28,103 nucleotides of DNA from DASQWP01 sp050697555. Lineage in GTDB: Bacteria > Actinomycetota > Thermoleophilia > Gaiellales > Gaiellaceae. The DNA lies in assembly GCA_050697555.1 (NCBI GenBank), contig JBOHAD010000030.1, forward strand, positions 1-28,103. Direction: 5' to 3'. Positions 14,761-23,450 of this stretch are shown in pieces. Positions within the stretch are counted from its first letter, which is position 1, and each line of letters starts with the position of its first letter. The translations under genes were made by a program, and so were the position numbers. The notes beneath the pieces were generated by a model. It ran no database searches. It was not told the DNA's origin and worked only from the letters and a program-made list of their open reading frames with translations.

Positions 14761-16085
14761 GCACGGATGGTTCGTCTGCGCGCGGCCGCTACGGCGGCGG
14801 CGACCTCGTCGACCTCCGTTTCGGTGAGCGTGCGGCAGTCGAGCAGGAGCCGGTCGTCGCGCACGATCCCGATCACCGGAGGCTCGCCCAGGCGCAGCGC
14901 TTCCGCGAGCTCGAGCGGGAGCGCGCACGCGTAGCTGAGGATCTCCGCCGTCGGCAGGGCGCCGCCTCCTGAGCGCGCCACCGTCTCCTCGACGGTGCCC
15001 CCGGTGAGCTCCGCGAGCCGTCCGGCCCGGGTGCGCACAGCTTCGGCGGGTTCCTCGAGCATGCGCAGGACGGGTATTCCACCGCGCTCCGCCCGGTACA
15101 GGCTGAGGGTGCCCTCGAGCGCGGCGAGTGTGAGCTTGTCAGCCCGGAGCGCCCGCTGGAGCGGGTGGCGGCGCATCCGCTCGACCAGGTCGGCGCGCCC
15201 CACGGCGATGCCGGCCTGGGGCCCGCCGAGGAGCTTGTCGCCGGAGAAGGTGACCACGTGCGCGCCGGCGGCCACGCTCGCCTGTGCGGTGGGCTCGTCG
15301 CCGAGCGGGACGAGCGCGCCGGAGCCGAGGTCGTCCACGAGGACGAGCCCGCGCCGCTCGGCGAGGCGGGCGAGCTCGCGCGTCCGTGGCTGTTCCGTGA
15401 ACCCGACCATGCGGAAGTTCGACTGGTGCACGCGCAGGAGCACGGCGGTCCGCTCGGTGAGCGCCCGCTCGTAGTCCGCGGCGCGCGTCCGGTTCGTCGT
15501 CCCCACCTCGACGAGCTCCGCCCCGGACCGGCTGAGGACGTCCGGGATGCGGAAGCCGTCGCCGATCTCGACGAGCTCGCCGCGGGAGACGACGACCTCG
15601 CGGCTTTCCGCGAGGGCGGCGAGCGCGAGCAGCACTGCCCCGGCGTTGTTGTTCACGACGAGAGCCGCCTCCGCGCCGGTGAGCTCCCGAAGGAGTCCGG
15701 CGACGTGATCCTGGCGGGAGCCGCGCGCCCCCGCGTGGAGGTCGTATTCGAGGTTCGAGTACCCGGCGGCGGCCTCCTGGACGCGGGCGAGCGCCTCCGG
15801 GGCGAGCGGCGCGCGTCCGAGGTTCGTGTGGACGACGACGCCCGTGGCGTTCAGCACGCGGCGGAGCCCGGGACGCAGGAGCGCGTCGAGCTCGTAGAGA
15901 ACGCGAGCGTCGATGTCCGCCGGATCGTACCCCGCCCCGATCTCCTCGCGCGCGCGCGCGAGCGCGGCACGCGCCGCGGCGAGCACGAGCGGGCGCCCGT
16001 GGCGCTCGACGAGCTTCAGGATCCCCTCGTGGCCGAGCAGACGGTCGACGGAAGGCAGCTCGCTGAGCGGGTTCCGTCCGGTCAT
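14757..16085 (-). CDS. selA: L-seryl-tRNA(Sec) selenium transferase SelA
   Basis: PLP enzyme that converts seryl-tRNA(Sec) to selenocysteyl-tRNA(Sec) with selenophosphate. It has 442 residues, close to the usual bacterial length. The N-terminal helical tRNA-binding region begins NPLSELPSVDRLLGH. The core has NATGVVVHTNLGRAPL, then YSNLEYDLHAGARGSRQDH and VNNNAGAVLLAL. The PLP lysine is Lys284 in TFSGDKLLGGPQAG. The C-terminal end holds PPVIGIVRDDRLLLDCRTL. ATG 16085 is supported by a TATCAT box 7 nt upstream, giving a leaderless transcript, and by the family N-terminus. It is the first gene of the sel operon and diverges from the VanW gene. selD is not in the window. Confidence 0.97.
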   Translation of the reverse strand: MTGRNPLSELPSVDRLLGHEGILKLVERHGRPLVLAAARAALARAREEIGAGYDPADIDARVLYELDALLRPGLRRVLNATGVVVHTNLGRAPLAPEALARVQEAAAGYSNLEYDLHAGARGSRQDHVAGLLRELTGAEAALVVNNNAGAVLLALAALAESREVVVSRGELVEIGDGFRIPDVLSRSGAELVEVGTTNRTRAADYERALTERTAVLLRVHQSNFRMVGFTEQPRTRELARLAERRGLVLVDDLGSGALVPLGDEPTAQASVAAGAHVVTFSGDKLLGGPQAGIAVGRADLVERMRRHPLQRALRADKLTLAALEGTLSLYRAERGGIPVLRMLEEPAEAVRTRAGRLAELTGGTVEETVARSGGGALPTAEILSYACALPLELAEALRLGEPPVIGIVRDDRLLLDCRTLTETEVDEVAAAVAAARRRTIRA

Positions 16086-16092
16086 GCCCGGA

Positions 16093-16098
16093 ATGATA
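16093..16098 (-). promoter_or_regulatory. Leaderless -10 box of the sel operon
   Basis: TATCAT on the minus strand ends 7 bases before ATG 16085, so transcription would start at or next to the A of the start codon. No ribosome binding site is present. A -35 is not obvious. Confidence 0.6.
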
Positions 16099-16115
16099 GG
16101 GACGACGATTCCGGC

Positions 16116-16121
16116 TAACCT
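16116..16121 (+). promoter_or_regulatory. Candidate -10 box of the VanW gene
   Basis: TAACCT lies 9 bases before ATG 16131, which would leave a leader of two or three bases. It shares a 45-base divergent region with the sel operon promoter, so the two may interfere with each other. Confidence 0.45.
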
Positions 16122-16130
16122 CCGAAACCC

Positions 16131-17918
16131 ATGACTGAGATCGCGGCCAGGCTCACGCGCCCCATTCGCCGGCTCGGCCGCGTGAGCACGGTCGCCGTCT
16201 GCCTCTCGTTCGTCCTCATGCTCGCCGGGGGAGCCGTCTTCGCGCGGGCCCTGGCGCTGCGAGAGGCGGTCCTTCCCGGCGTGAGCGTCGCCGGCGTCGA
16301 CATCGGCGGCCTGTCGCGCGTCGACGCGCAGGCGAAGCTCCGGGCGGAGCTGGGAGCGACCCTCGACGAGCCGGTCACCGTCGCCGTCGGGAAGCGCACG
16401 TTCGCCGTGCGCCCGGATCAACTGTGGGCGCTGGACGTCGCCGCCACGGAGGAACGCGCCTTCCGGGCCGGGCGCGAATCGTTCCTGACGCGGCTCCGCT
16501 CGCTCGGCGCACCCCTCCTCTTCGAGCAGGAGGTCGCGCCGGTCCTGCACCTCCAACCCGGCGAGCGGGCGAGCGTCTCGGAGACGCTTCGCCGCCTGAC
16601 GCGGCGGCCCGTCGATGCCCGTCTCCGGATGGAAGGCATGGAGCCGGTGGTGAGCAGAGGGCGCTTCGGGACGACGGTGGAGGTGGAGAGCCTCGTCGAG
16701 TCGGTGCGGACGGCGGGGCTGGGCGGCTCGCCGTGGATTGCAGCCGAGGTCGAGCGCGTGCCGCCCAGCGTCACGACTCCCGAGGCAGAGGCGACGGCCC
16801 TGCAGGCGCGCACGGTTCTCGCAGCCCCCGTGGAGATTCGCTTCCGCAAGGATGACGTCGGCGAGCTGCCCCCGCGCGCCCTCGCCCGCCTCATCCGCTT
16901 CGAGCCGGCCGGGGGCGCCTACCGTCTCGCACTCGACCGCGAGGGGCTCACCCGGCTGCTGCAGCCGATGGTGAAGGCGAAGACGCGCGCGCCGGTCGAT
17001 GCGAGCTTCCGGGTCGTAGGCGACCGTGTGCGCGTCGTGCGGGCCCGGCCGGGGACGAAGCTTGCCCCGGCGAATGCGCAGGCCGCCGTGCTCGGGGCTG
17101 CGCTCGGACCTGGCCCCCGCCGCGCCAAGGTCTCTTTGACGACGCTCCCGGCGGCGTTCTCGACGCGGGACGCGAAGGCGCTCGGGATCCGCCGGCAGCT
17201 GACGACCTTCACGACGGACATGGGCGAGTCGTCCGCGAACCGGATCTGGAACGTCCATCTCCTCGGCGACTACCTCGACGGGACGATCATCAAGCCCGGC
17301 CAGACGTTCTCCTACAACGAGAGAGTCGGCCCCCGGACGATCGAGCGCGGCTTCCGCGAGGGGCAGATGATCTTCGGCGGCGTCCTCATCCCCTCGATCG
17401 GCGGCGGCGTCTGCCAGACGGCGACGACGATCTTCAACGCCGCCTTCGAAGCAGGGCTCCCGGTCAAGAACCGGATCAACCACTCCTTCTACATCAGCCA
17501 CTACCCGGTGGGGCGGGACGCGACGGTCTCCTGGGGCGGGCCCGACCTCGTCTTCAAGAACGATCTCGACAAGGCCATCCTCATCAAGGTGAGCTATACG
17601 AACGCGACCTTCACCGTCTCCTTCTACGGCACGAAGCAGGGCCGCAAGGTTGTCTCCTCCACGAGCGAGCCGACGAACTACACGGCTCCGAAGCTCCAGT
17701 ACGCCGTCGACCCGTCGGCCCCCGCGAAGTCGCTTCGCCACGCGGGAGGCGGCGGGCCGGGCTTCGACGTGAACGTCCACCGCGAGGTGTTCGAGCGCGG
17801 CAAGCTCATCCGGGAGGACGACTTCTTCACGCGCTACGTCCCCCAGAACCCGACGGCCATCTACGGTCCGGGACGGAAGCCGCCCGGCGATTTCTTCTAC
17901 CTGCCGACGAGCGGTTAG
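16131..17918 (+). CDS. VanW-domain cell-wall protein with PG-binding (YoaR-like) region
   Basis: A 595-residue membrane-anchored extracytoplasmic protein. Residues about 20-42 form a single N-terminal hydrophobic anchor (STVAVCLSFVLMLAGGAVF). Residues about 48-330 hold two YoaR/PG_binding_4-like repeats, the first opening VSVAGVDIGGLSRVDAQAKL. The VanW domain spans roughly 355-490, with DGTIIKPGQTFSYNERVG, then SIGGGVCQTATTIFNAAF around residue 424 and NRINHSFYISHYPVGRDATV. A basic, Pro-rich tail ends in FFYLPTSG. VanW proteins occur near cell-wall genes, and their exact activity is unsettled. It diverges from selA. BioY follows after 12 bases, perhaps with its own internal promoter at the stop codon. 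Confidence 0.92.
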   Translation: MTEIAARLTRPIRRLGRVSTVAVCLSFVLMLAGGAVFARALALREAVLPGVSVAGVDIGGLSRVDAQAKLRAELGATLDEPVTVAVGKRTFAVRPDQLWALDVAATEERAFRAGRESFLTRLRSLGAPLLFEQEVAPVLHLQPGERASVSETLRRLTRRPVDARLRMEGMEPVVSRGRFGTTVEVESLVESVRTAGLGGSPWIAAEVERVPPSVTTPEAEATALQARTVLAAPVEIRFRKDDVGELPPRALARLIRFEPAGGAYRLALDREGLTRLLQPMVKAKTRAPVDASFRVVGDRVRVVRARPGTKLAPANAQAAVLGAALGPGPRRAKVSLTTLPAAFSTRDAKALGIRRQLTTFTTDMGESSANRIWNVHLLGDYLDGTIIKPGQTFSYNERVGPRTIERGFREGQMIFGGVLIPSIGGGVCQTATTIFNAAFEAGLPVKNRINHSFYISHYPVGRDATVSWGGPDLVFKNDLDKAILIKVSYTNATFTVSFYGTKQGRKVVSSTSEPTNYTAPKLQYAVDPSAPAKSLRHAGGGGPGFDVNVHREVFERGKLIREDDFFTRYVPQNPTAIYGPGRKPPGDFFYLPTSG

Positions 17919-17930
17919 AGTGCCGCCGGC

Positions 17931-18518
17931 ATGAGGCCCGACGCGGCGACGCTCCGGCTCGCGGTCTTCCCTCGCACGGGGCTCCTGACGGACGCCGTCC
18001 TCGTCGCCGCCGGGGCCGGGCTCGTCGCCCTCTGCGCGCAGTGGGAGATCCATCTCGGCTTCACTCCCGTCCCCCTCACGGCGCAGACGTTCGCCGTGCT
18101 GCTCGTCGGCGCCTCCCTCGGGGCCGTTCGCGGCGGGACGAGCCTGCTCCTCTACCTCGCCGTCGGCCTCCTGGGCGCGCCCGTTTTCGCGGGGAGCGAG
18201 GGAGGCTGGGAATGGGTCGAGGGCGCTACGGGCGGGTACCTCGCCGGCTTCGTCCTCGCCGCCGCGGCCACCGGCTACCTCGCGGAGCGCCGGTGGGACC
18301 GCCGCTTCTCGTCCGCGCTCGCAGCGATGCTGATGGGCAGCGTCGTGATCTACGTCTTCGGGTTGCCGTGGCTCGCGCACGTCGCCGATCTCGGCCCGCA
18401 GGAGACGTTCGAGGCGGGTCTCTATCCCTTCGTCGTCGGCGACCTCCTCAAGCTCTACCTCGCCGGTGCGTTCCTCCCGCTTGCCTGGCGCGCAGTCGAG
18501 CGTTTTCGCGGTCGGTAA
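17931..18518 (+). CDS. bioY: BioY biotin ECF-transporter substrate-binding subunit
   Basis: Integral membrane S-component that captures biotin. It has 195 residues, normal for the family, and about six hydrophobic helices. Diagnostic stretches are FTPVPLTAQTFAVLLVGASLG, then LLYLAVGLLGAPVFAG, GATGGYLAGFVLAA and FVVGDLLKLYLAGA near the C-terminus, where conserved polar residues line the biotin site. No ATPase or EcfT gene lies beside it, so it must use a shared energising module or act alone. TAGAGT overlaps the VanW stop 9 bases before ATG 17931 and might be a promoter. Biotin supply fits the acyl-CoA carboxylase gene at 23451. Confidence 0.93.
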   Translation: MRPDAATLRLAVFPRTGLLTDAVLVAAGAGLVALCAQWEIHLGFTPVPLTAQTFAVLLVGASLGAVRGGTSLLLYLAVGLLGAPVFAGSEGGWEWVEGATGGYLAGFVLAAAATGYLAERRWDRRFSSALAAMLMGSVVIYVFGLPWLAHVADLGPQETFEAGLYPFVVGDLLKLYLAGAFLPLAWRAVERFRGR

Positions 18519-18580
18519 GCCCGTTTGCGCCCTACGGGGGCGGGTAGGAGGCGTGAGGCAACGAACAGGAAGGGGTTCTC

Positions 18581-19048
18581 ATGTCCCGCATCGAGGAGTC
18601 CATCGAGGTCGAGGTTCCGGTCTCGACGGCGTACAACCAGTGGACGCAGTTCGAGGAGTTCCCGCGCTTCATGGAGGGCGTGGAGTCGGTCACCCAGATC
18701 GACGACACACACCTGCGCTGGGTAGCCAAGGTGGGCGGGTCCAGGCACGAGTGGGAGGCCGAGATCTCCGAGCAGCGGCCGGACGAGCGCGTCGCGTGGC
18801 ACGCGACCGACGGCAAGTCGAACGCCGGCGTCGTCACGTTCCACCGGCTCGACGAGGGCCGCACGAAGGTCATGGTGCAGATGGACTACGAGCCCGAGGG
18901 CCTGAAGGAGAGCCTCGGAAGCGCGCTCGGCTCGGATCAGCGTCGCGTCAAGGCCGACCTCGAGCGCTTCAAGGAGCTGATCGAGGGCCGGGGCGCCGAG
19001 AGCGGCGCCTGGCGCGGCGAGGTCGAGCAGGGGCAGCGAACGCGTTAG
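18581..19048 (+). CDS. SRPBCC-family (polyketide cyclase-like) protein
   Basis: A 155-residue START/Bet v1-fold protein of the polyketide cyclase/dehydrase group. It starts SRIEESIEVEVPVSTAYNQWTQFEEF, the family's first strand and helix, then FPRFMEGVESV. The middle, GSRHEWEAEISEQRPDERVAWHATDG, matches the YndB-like subgroup common in actinobacteria. The charged C-terminal helix runs LGSDQRRVKADLERFKELIEGR. It likely binds a hydrophobic ligand in its cavity; no catalytic residues are evident. A good ribosome binding site (AGGAAGGGG) supports ATG 18581, so this gene has a leader, unlike several neighbours. A perfect hairpin follows the stop. Confidence 0.88.
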   Translation: MSRIEESIEVEVPVSTAYNQWTQFEEFPRFMEGVESVTQIDDTHLRWVAKVGGSRHEWEAEISEQRPDERVAWHATDGKSNAGVVTFHRLDEGRTKVMVQMDYEPEGLKESLGSALGSDQRRVKADLERFKELIEGRGAESGAWRGEVEQGQRTR

Positions 19049-19057
19049 CTCCAGGTT

Positions 19058-19092
19058 GGAGGCGGGCGCCTGACGGGACGGCGCCCGCCTCC
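19058..19092. terminator. Bidirectional terminator hairpin between convergent genes
   Basis: GGAGGCGGGCGCC pairs with GGCGCCCGCCTCC (13 bp, perfect) around a 9-base loop. It lies 9 bases after the SRPBCC stop and 21 bases past the LOG-gene stop on the other strand, so it can serve both. The pyrimidine run after it (TCTTCC) is short. Confidence 0.75.
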
Positions 19093-19113
19093 TCTTCCGG
19101 CTCGGCGCGGCGG

Positions 19114-19812
19114 CTACTGCGCGTCGGCCTTGGCCGGCTCGGCCGGTATCTCCGCGCAGCGGCGCTCGTAGCAGGTGACGACCGTCGCGACGGCCTCCGC
19201 GGGGTCGTCCGTGACGACGAGGAGCTGCTCGTCCTCCGGGGAGATCATCCCCTCCGCGAGCAGCCGTTCCTGGATCCAGCCGACGAGTCCCGCCCAGTAG
19301 CCCGAATCGAAGAGGACGACGGGGAAGTTCGAGATCTTGCCCGTCTGGATCAGCGTCAGCGCCTCGAAGAGCTCGTCGAGCGTCCCGAAGCCGCCCGGGA
19401 AGATGACGAAGCCCTCGGCCGCCTTCACGAACATCGTCTTGCGCACGTAGAAGTGACGGAAGGTGAGGCCGATGTCGAGGTAGGGGTTCGAGTCCTGCTC
19501 GTGCGGGACGACGATGTTGAAGCCGACGGAGACGCCTCCGCCCTCCTTGGCGCCCCTGTTGGCGGCCTCCATGACCCCGGGACCGCCGCCGGTGACGACC
19601 GTGAAGCCGGCGCGCGCGAAGCGGCGCCCGACGTCGCGGGCGGCGTCGTAGGCCGGATGTCCCTCGCGCACGCGGGCGGAGCCGAAGAGGGAGACGCCCG
19701 GCTTGGGCAGGCCGGCGACGGCGTCGAAGCCCTCGAGGAACTCGTCCGCGATGCGGCGCACGTGGAGGCGGTCAGCGCCGGTCGCGCTCTCGAGGATGCG
19801 TCGGTCTTCCAC
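19114..19812 (-). CDS. LOG-family protein (nucleoside monophosphate phosphoribohydrolase-like)
   Basis: A 232-residue LOG/TIGR00730-family protein. The family releases bases from nucleoside 5'-monophosphates, including cytokinin ribotides. It has a Rossmann-like fold with SLFGSARVREG, GGGPGVMEAAN at 75-85 and the signature PGGFGTLDE at 139-147. RKTMFVKAAEGFVIF lies between them and LIQTGKISNFPVVLF after. The start GTG 19812 is chosen because TACGAT lies exactly 6 bases upstream, giving a leaderless transcript, and because the protein then begins EDRRILES as in relatives. The frame extends upstream to about 20004 but that part is Arg/Pro-rich and not family-like. It is convergent with the SRPBCC gene and 170 bases downstream of the MoaD-MoaE gene. 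Confidence 0.92.
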   Translation of the reverse strand: MEDRRILESATGADRLHVRRIADEFLEGFDAVAGLPKPGVSLFGSARVREGHPAYDAARDVGRRFARAGFTVVTGGGPGVMEAANRGAKEGGGVSVGFNIVVPHEQDSNPYLDIGLTFRHFYVRKTMFVKAAEGFVIFPGGFGTLDELFEALTLIQTGKISNFPVVLFDSGYWAGLVGWIQERLLAEGMISPEDEQLLVVTDDPAEAVATVVTCYERRCAEIPAEPAKADAQ

Positions 19813-19818
19813 GCGCTG

Positions 19819-19824
19819 ATCGTA
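19819..19824 (-). promoter_or_regulatory. Leaderless -10 box of the LOG-family gene
   Basis: TACGAT on the minus strand is 6 bases before GTG 19812 and there is no ribosome binding site. It decides the start codon for this gene. Confidence 0.55.
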
Positions 19825-19982
19825 GCCGCGGAGCTGTGGGCGGAAACTGGCCGACCGGTCAGGTGACCCACGCGGTCGCCTCGTGACGTCTGGGCGGTTG
19901 GACGCAGCCTCCGCCCGGGCGTGCCCTCGTGCGAGGCCGCGGAGCTCGGGGTGGTCGTCGCCGGCGAGGACTTCCTTGCTCG

Positions 19983-20621
19983 CTACGAGCCCCGGCCGAC
20001 CCACTCCTCGCCGCCCTCGTAGACCTCCTTCTTCCAGAGCGGCACCTCGGCTTTGAGGGTGTCGATCGCCTCCTTGCAGGCGGCGAGCGCGTCCTCCCGG
20101 TGGGGCGCGGAGACGGCGATCGCCACGCTCGTCTCTCCGATGGCGACCCGGCCGACCCGGTGGGTGATCGCCACGGCGCAGAGGTCGTACTTCGCGCGCA
20201 GCGACTCGGCGATCTCGGCCATGACCCTCTCGGCCATGCCCTCGTAGGCCTCGTACTCGAGGTGGAGCACCTCCCGGCCGCGCGAGCGCTCGCGCACCGT
20301 CCCGAGGAAGGTGGCGACGGCGCCGGCCGCGTCGTCGGCCACCTCGGCGATCACGGCGCCCACGTGGATGGGGTTCTCGGTGAGCCTGAACGCCCCTCCC
20401 GAGACGGGCGGGATCAAGCCGACCTCCTCGTCTCCGGCGAGGAGGTCGCCGGGTTGCGCGTACTCCCTGTTGACGGCATAGAGGAGGCCGGGAGGCTCAG
20501 GTCCGAGATCGAGCGCGGCCCAGACGTCGGCAACACGGGACCCTGGGGGCAGCTCGAGCTCGCGCTCGGCGGCGCCCGCGCGCTCCCGCAGTCCGGCGAA
20601 GAGCCTCACCCTCACCCTCAT
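19983..20621 (-). CDS. moaX: Fused MoaD-MoaE molybdopterin synthase (MoaX type)
   Basis: Both subunits of molybdopterin synthase in one 212-residue chain; the enzyme adds dithiolene sulfur to precursor Z (cPMP). Residues 1-76 are MoaD, a ubiquitin-like fold opening VRVRLFAGLRERAG and ending PPVSGG with the Gly75-Gly76 pair that normally carries the C-terminal thiocarboxylate. Residues about 80-210 are MoaE, with VATFLGTVRERSRG, LEYEAYEGMA and AITHRVGRVAIGE. Lys190 and Lys197 (in VPLWKKE) keep the 7-residue spacing of the MoaE active-site lysines. Because the GG is internal, cleavage after it would be needed, as reported for mycobacterial MoaX. ATG 20621 is 17 bases from the divergent mutase gene and has a leaderless -10. 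Confidence 0.92.
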   Translation of the reverse strand: MRVRVRLFAGLRERAGAAERELELPPGSRVADVWAALDLGPEPPGLLYAVNREYAQPGDLLAGDEEVGLIPPVSGGAFRLTENPIHVGAVIAEVADDAAGAVATFLGTVRERSRGREVLHLEYEAYEGMAERVMAEIAESLRAKYDLCAVAITHRVGRVAIGETSVAIAVSAPHREDALAACKEAIDTLKAEVPLWKKEVYEGGEEWVGRGS

Positions 20622-20626
20622 GGCGT

Positions 20627-20633
20627 TAGCCTA
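20627..20633. promoter_or_regulatory. Overlapping bidirectional leaderless promoter
   Basis: The heptamer TAGCCTA reads TAGCCT on the plus strand and TAGGCT on the minus strand. Each box ends exactly 6 bases before a start codon: ATG 20639 for the mutase and ATG 20621 for the MoaD-MoaE fusion. The whole intergenic region is 17 bases. Both transcripts would be leaderless and cannot be initiated at the same time. Confidence 0.65.
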
Positions 20634-20638
20634 GAGAC

Positions 20639-22218
<1,580 letters not shown>

Positions 22219-22222
<4 letters not shown>

Positions 22223-22944
22223 GCCTGGCGCGCGGCTGGGAGGGCGAGACGGCGAACTGGATCGCCCGGGCGCGCCGGCCCGGGCACGACTCGTACTGGT
22301 ACTACGGGCGCTCGTTCCTGGAGCTTCTGCCGGCTCCCGGCCGGCGGACGCTCGATCTCGGCTGCGGGGAGGGCCGGGTCGCCCGCGACCTGGCCGCCCT
22401 TGGGCACGTCGTGGCGGCGATCGACGCGTCCTCGTCCATGGTCGCGGCCGCCCGCGAGGCCGACCCCGGCGGCGAGTACGTCGTCGGCGACGCCGCCTCG
22501 CTCCCGTTCGGAGACGCCGCGTTCGACCTGGTCGTCGCCTACAACTCCCTGATGGACGTCGAGGATCTCGACGGCGCCGTCCGGGAGGCGGGCCGGGTCC
22601 TCGCGCCTGGAGGCCGCTTCTGCATCGGGATCGTCCATCCCCTCAACTCGGCAGGGACATTCGTGGACGATACGGCCAAGAGCTCCTTCGTCATCGACGA
22701 GGCCTACCTGGGGGAACGTCGTTACACGGACTCGCTCGAGCGCGACGGGCTCGAGATGGCGTTCCATAGGGTTCACCGTCCACTCGAGGCCTACAGCCGG
22801 GCCCTGGAGAAGGCGGGCTTCCTCGTCGAGGCAGTCCGCGAGCCGCCCGCGCCGCCGGACGCGAGCGGGAGGTGGCGCGTCCCCGACGTCGAGCGCTGGC
22901 GGCGGCTCCCGCTCTTCCTCTGGCTGCGGGCCGTGAGGCCGTGA
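22219..22944 (+). CDS. Class I SAM-dependent methyltransferase
   Basis: A 241-residue methyltransferase with the SAM-binding motif TLDLGCGEGRVARDLA at about 44-59. An acidic strand end (AAIDASSSMVAAA), VGDAASLPFGDAAFDLVVAY and the post-motif RVLAPGGRFCIGIVHP follow. The C-terminal HRPLEAYSRALEKAGFLVEA is typical of small-molecule (UbiE/Methyltransf_11-like) members. The substrate cannot be told. Start GTG 22219 shares GTGA with the mutase stop, and its own stop shares GTGA with the next gene, so all three are likely translated in succession from one message. Confidence 0.9.
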
Positions 22945-23441
22945 GCCTCTCGGACGGCGAGATCGCCCTCCGACCGTTCACCGAGGACGACGTTCCCGCG
23001 ATCACCGCGGCCTGCCAGGATCCCGAGATCCCACGCTGGACGCGCGTGCCGTCGCCCTACACCGAGGACGACGCCCGGGAGTACGTCTCGAGGGCGGAGG
23101 AGGGCTCCTTCGCGATCGTCGACGCCGGAACGGGGGAGCTGCTCGGCTCGATCGGGATTCGCCCGCTGGACGACGCAATCGGACAGATCGGCTACTGGGT
23201 GAGGCGCGAGGTCCGGGGTCGGGGCGTGGCTACCGGGGCGCTCCGGCTCATCTCGGAGTGGGCTTTCGAGACGCTCGGGCTCGCGCGGCTCCAGCTCGTC
23301 ACCGAGCCGGAGAACGTCGCCTCCCAGCGCGTGGCCGAGAACGCGGGCTTCCAGCGGGAAGGCCTCCTACGCGCGTTCGCGGAGCTGAAGGGCCGCCGGC
23401 CCGACTTCTACATGTACTCGCTCCTGCCCGAAGACCTTTAG
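22941..23441 (+). CDS. GNAT-family N-acetyltransferase (RimJ/RimL-like)
   Basis: A 166-residue acetyl-CoA-dependent acyltransferase. The N-terminus IALRPFTEDDVPAITAAC and DPEIPRWTRVPSPYT resemble RimJ/RimL-type enzymes. The CoA pyrophosphate loop is in VRREVRGRGVATGAL, preceded by IGYWV. LQLVTEPENVASQRVAENAGF and FQREGLLR form the conserved C-terminal strand and helix. Target unknown: protein N-termini or small amines are possible. It starts with GTG inside the GTGA overlap with the methyltransferase. Its TAG stop is also the first half of a TAGATT promoter box for the carboxyltransferase gene. Confidence 0.9.
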   Translation: MSLSDGEIALRPFTEDDVPAITAACQDPEIPRWTRVPSPYTEDDAREYVSRAEEGSFAIVDAGTGELLGSIGIRPLDDAIGQIGYWVRREVRGRGVATGALRLISEWAFETLGLARLQLVTEPENVASQRVAENAGFQREGLLRAFAELKGRRPDFYMYSLLPEDL

Positions 23442-23444
23442 ATT
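23439..23444 (+). promoter_or_regulatory. Leaderless -10 box overlapping the GNAT stop codon
   Basis: TAGATT begins with the TAG stop of the GNAT gene and ends 6 bases before GTG 23451. There is no ribosome binding site before that start. It would allow the carboxyltransferase to be made independently of the upstream operon. Confidence 0.55.
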
Positions 23445-23450
23445 CCAGCC

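Noticed and set aside
14757..18380. Very long minus-strand open frame running from selA across the VanW gene and BioY
   Set aside because: Only the selA part (to 16085) has family motifs. The rest is antisense to well-supported genes and is rich in Arg, Glu and Asp, as expected from GC-rich shadow frames.
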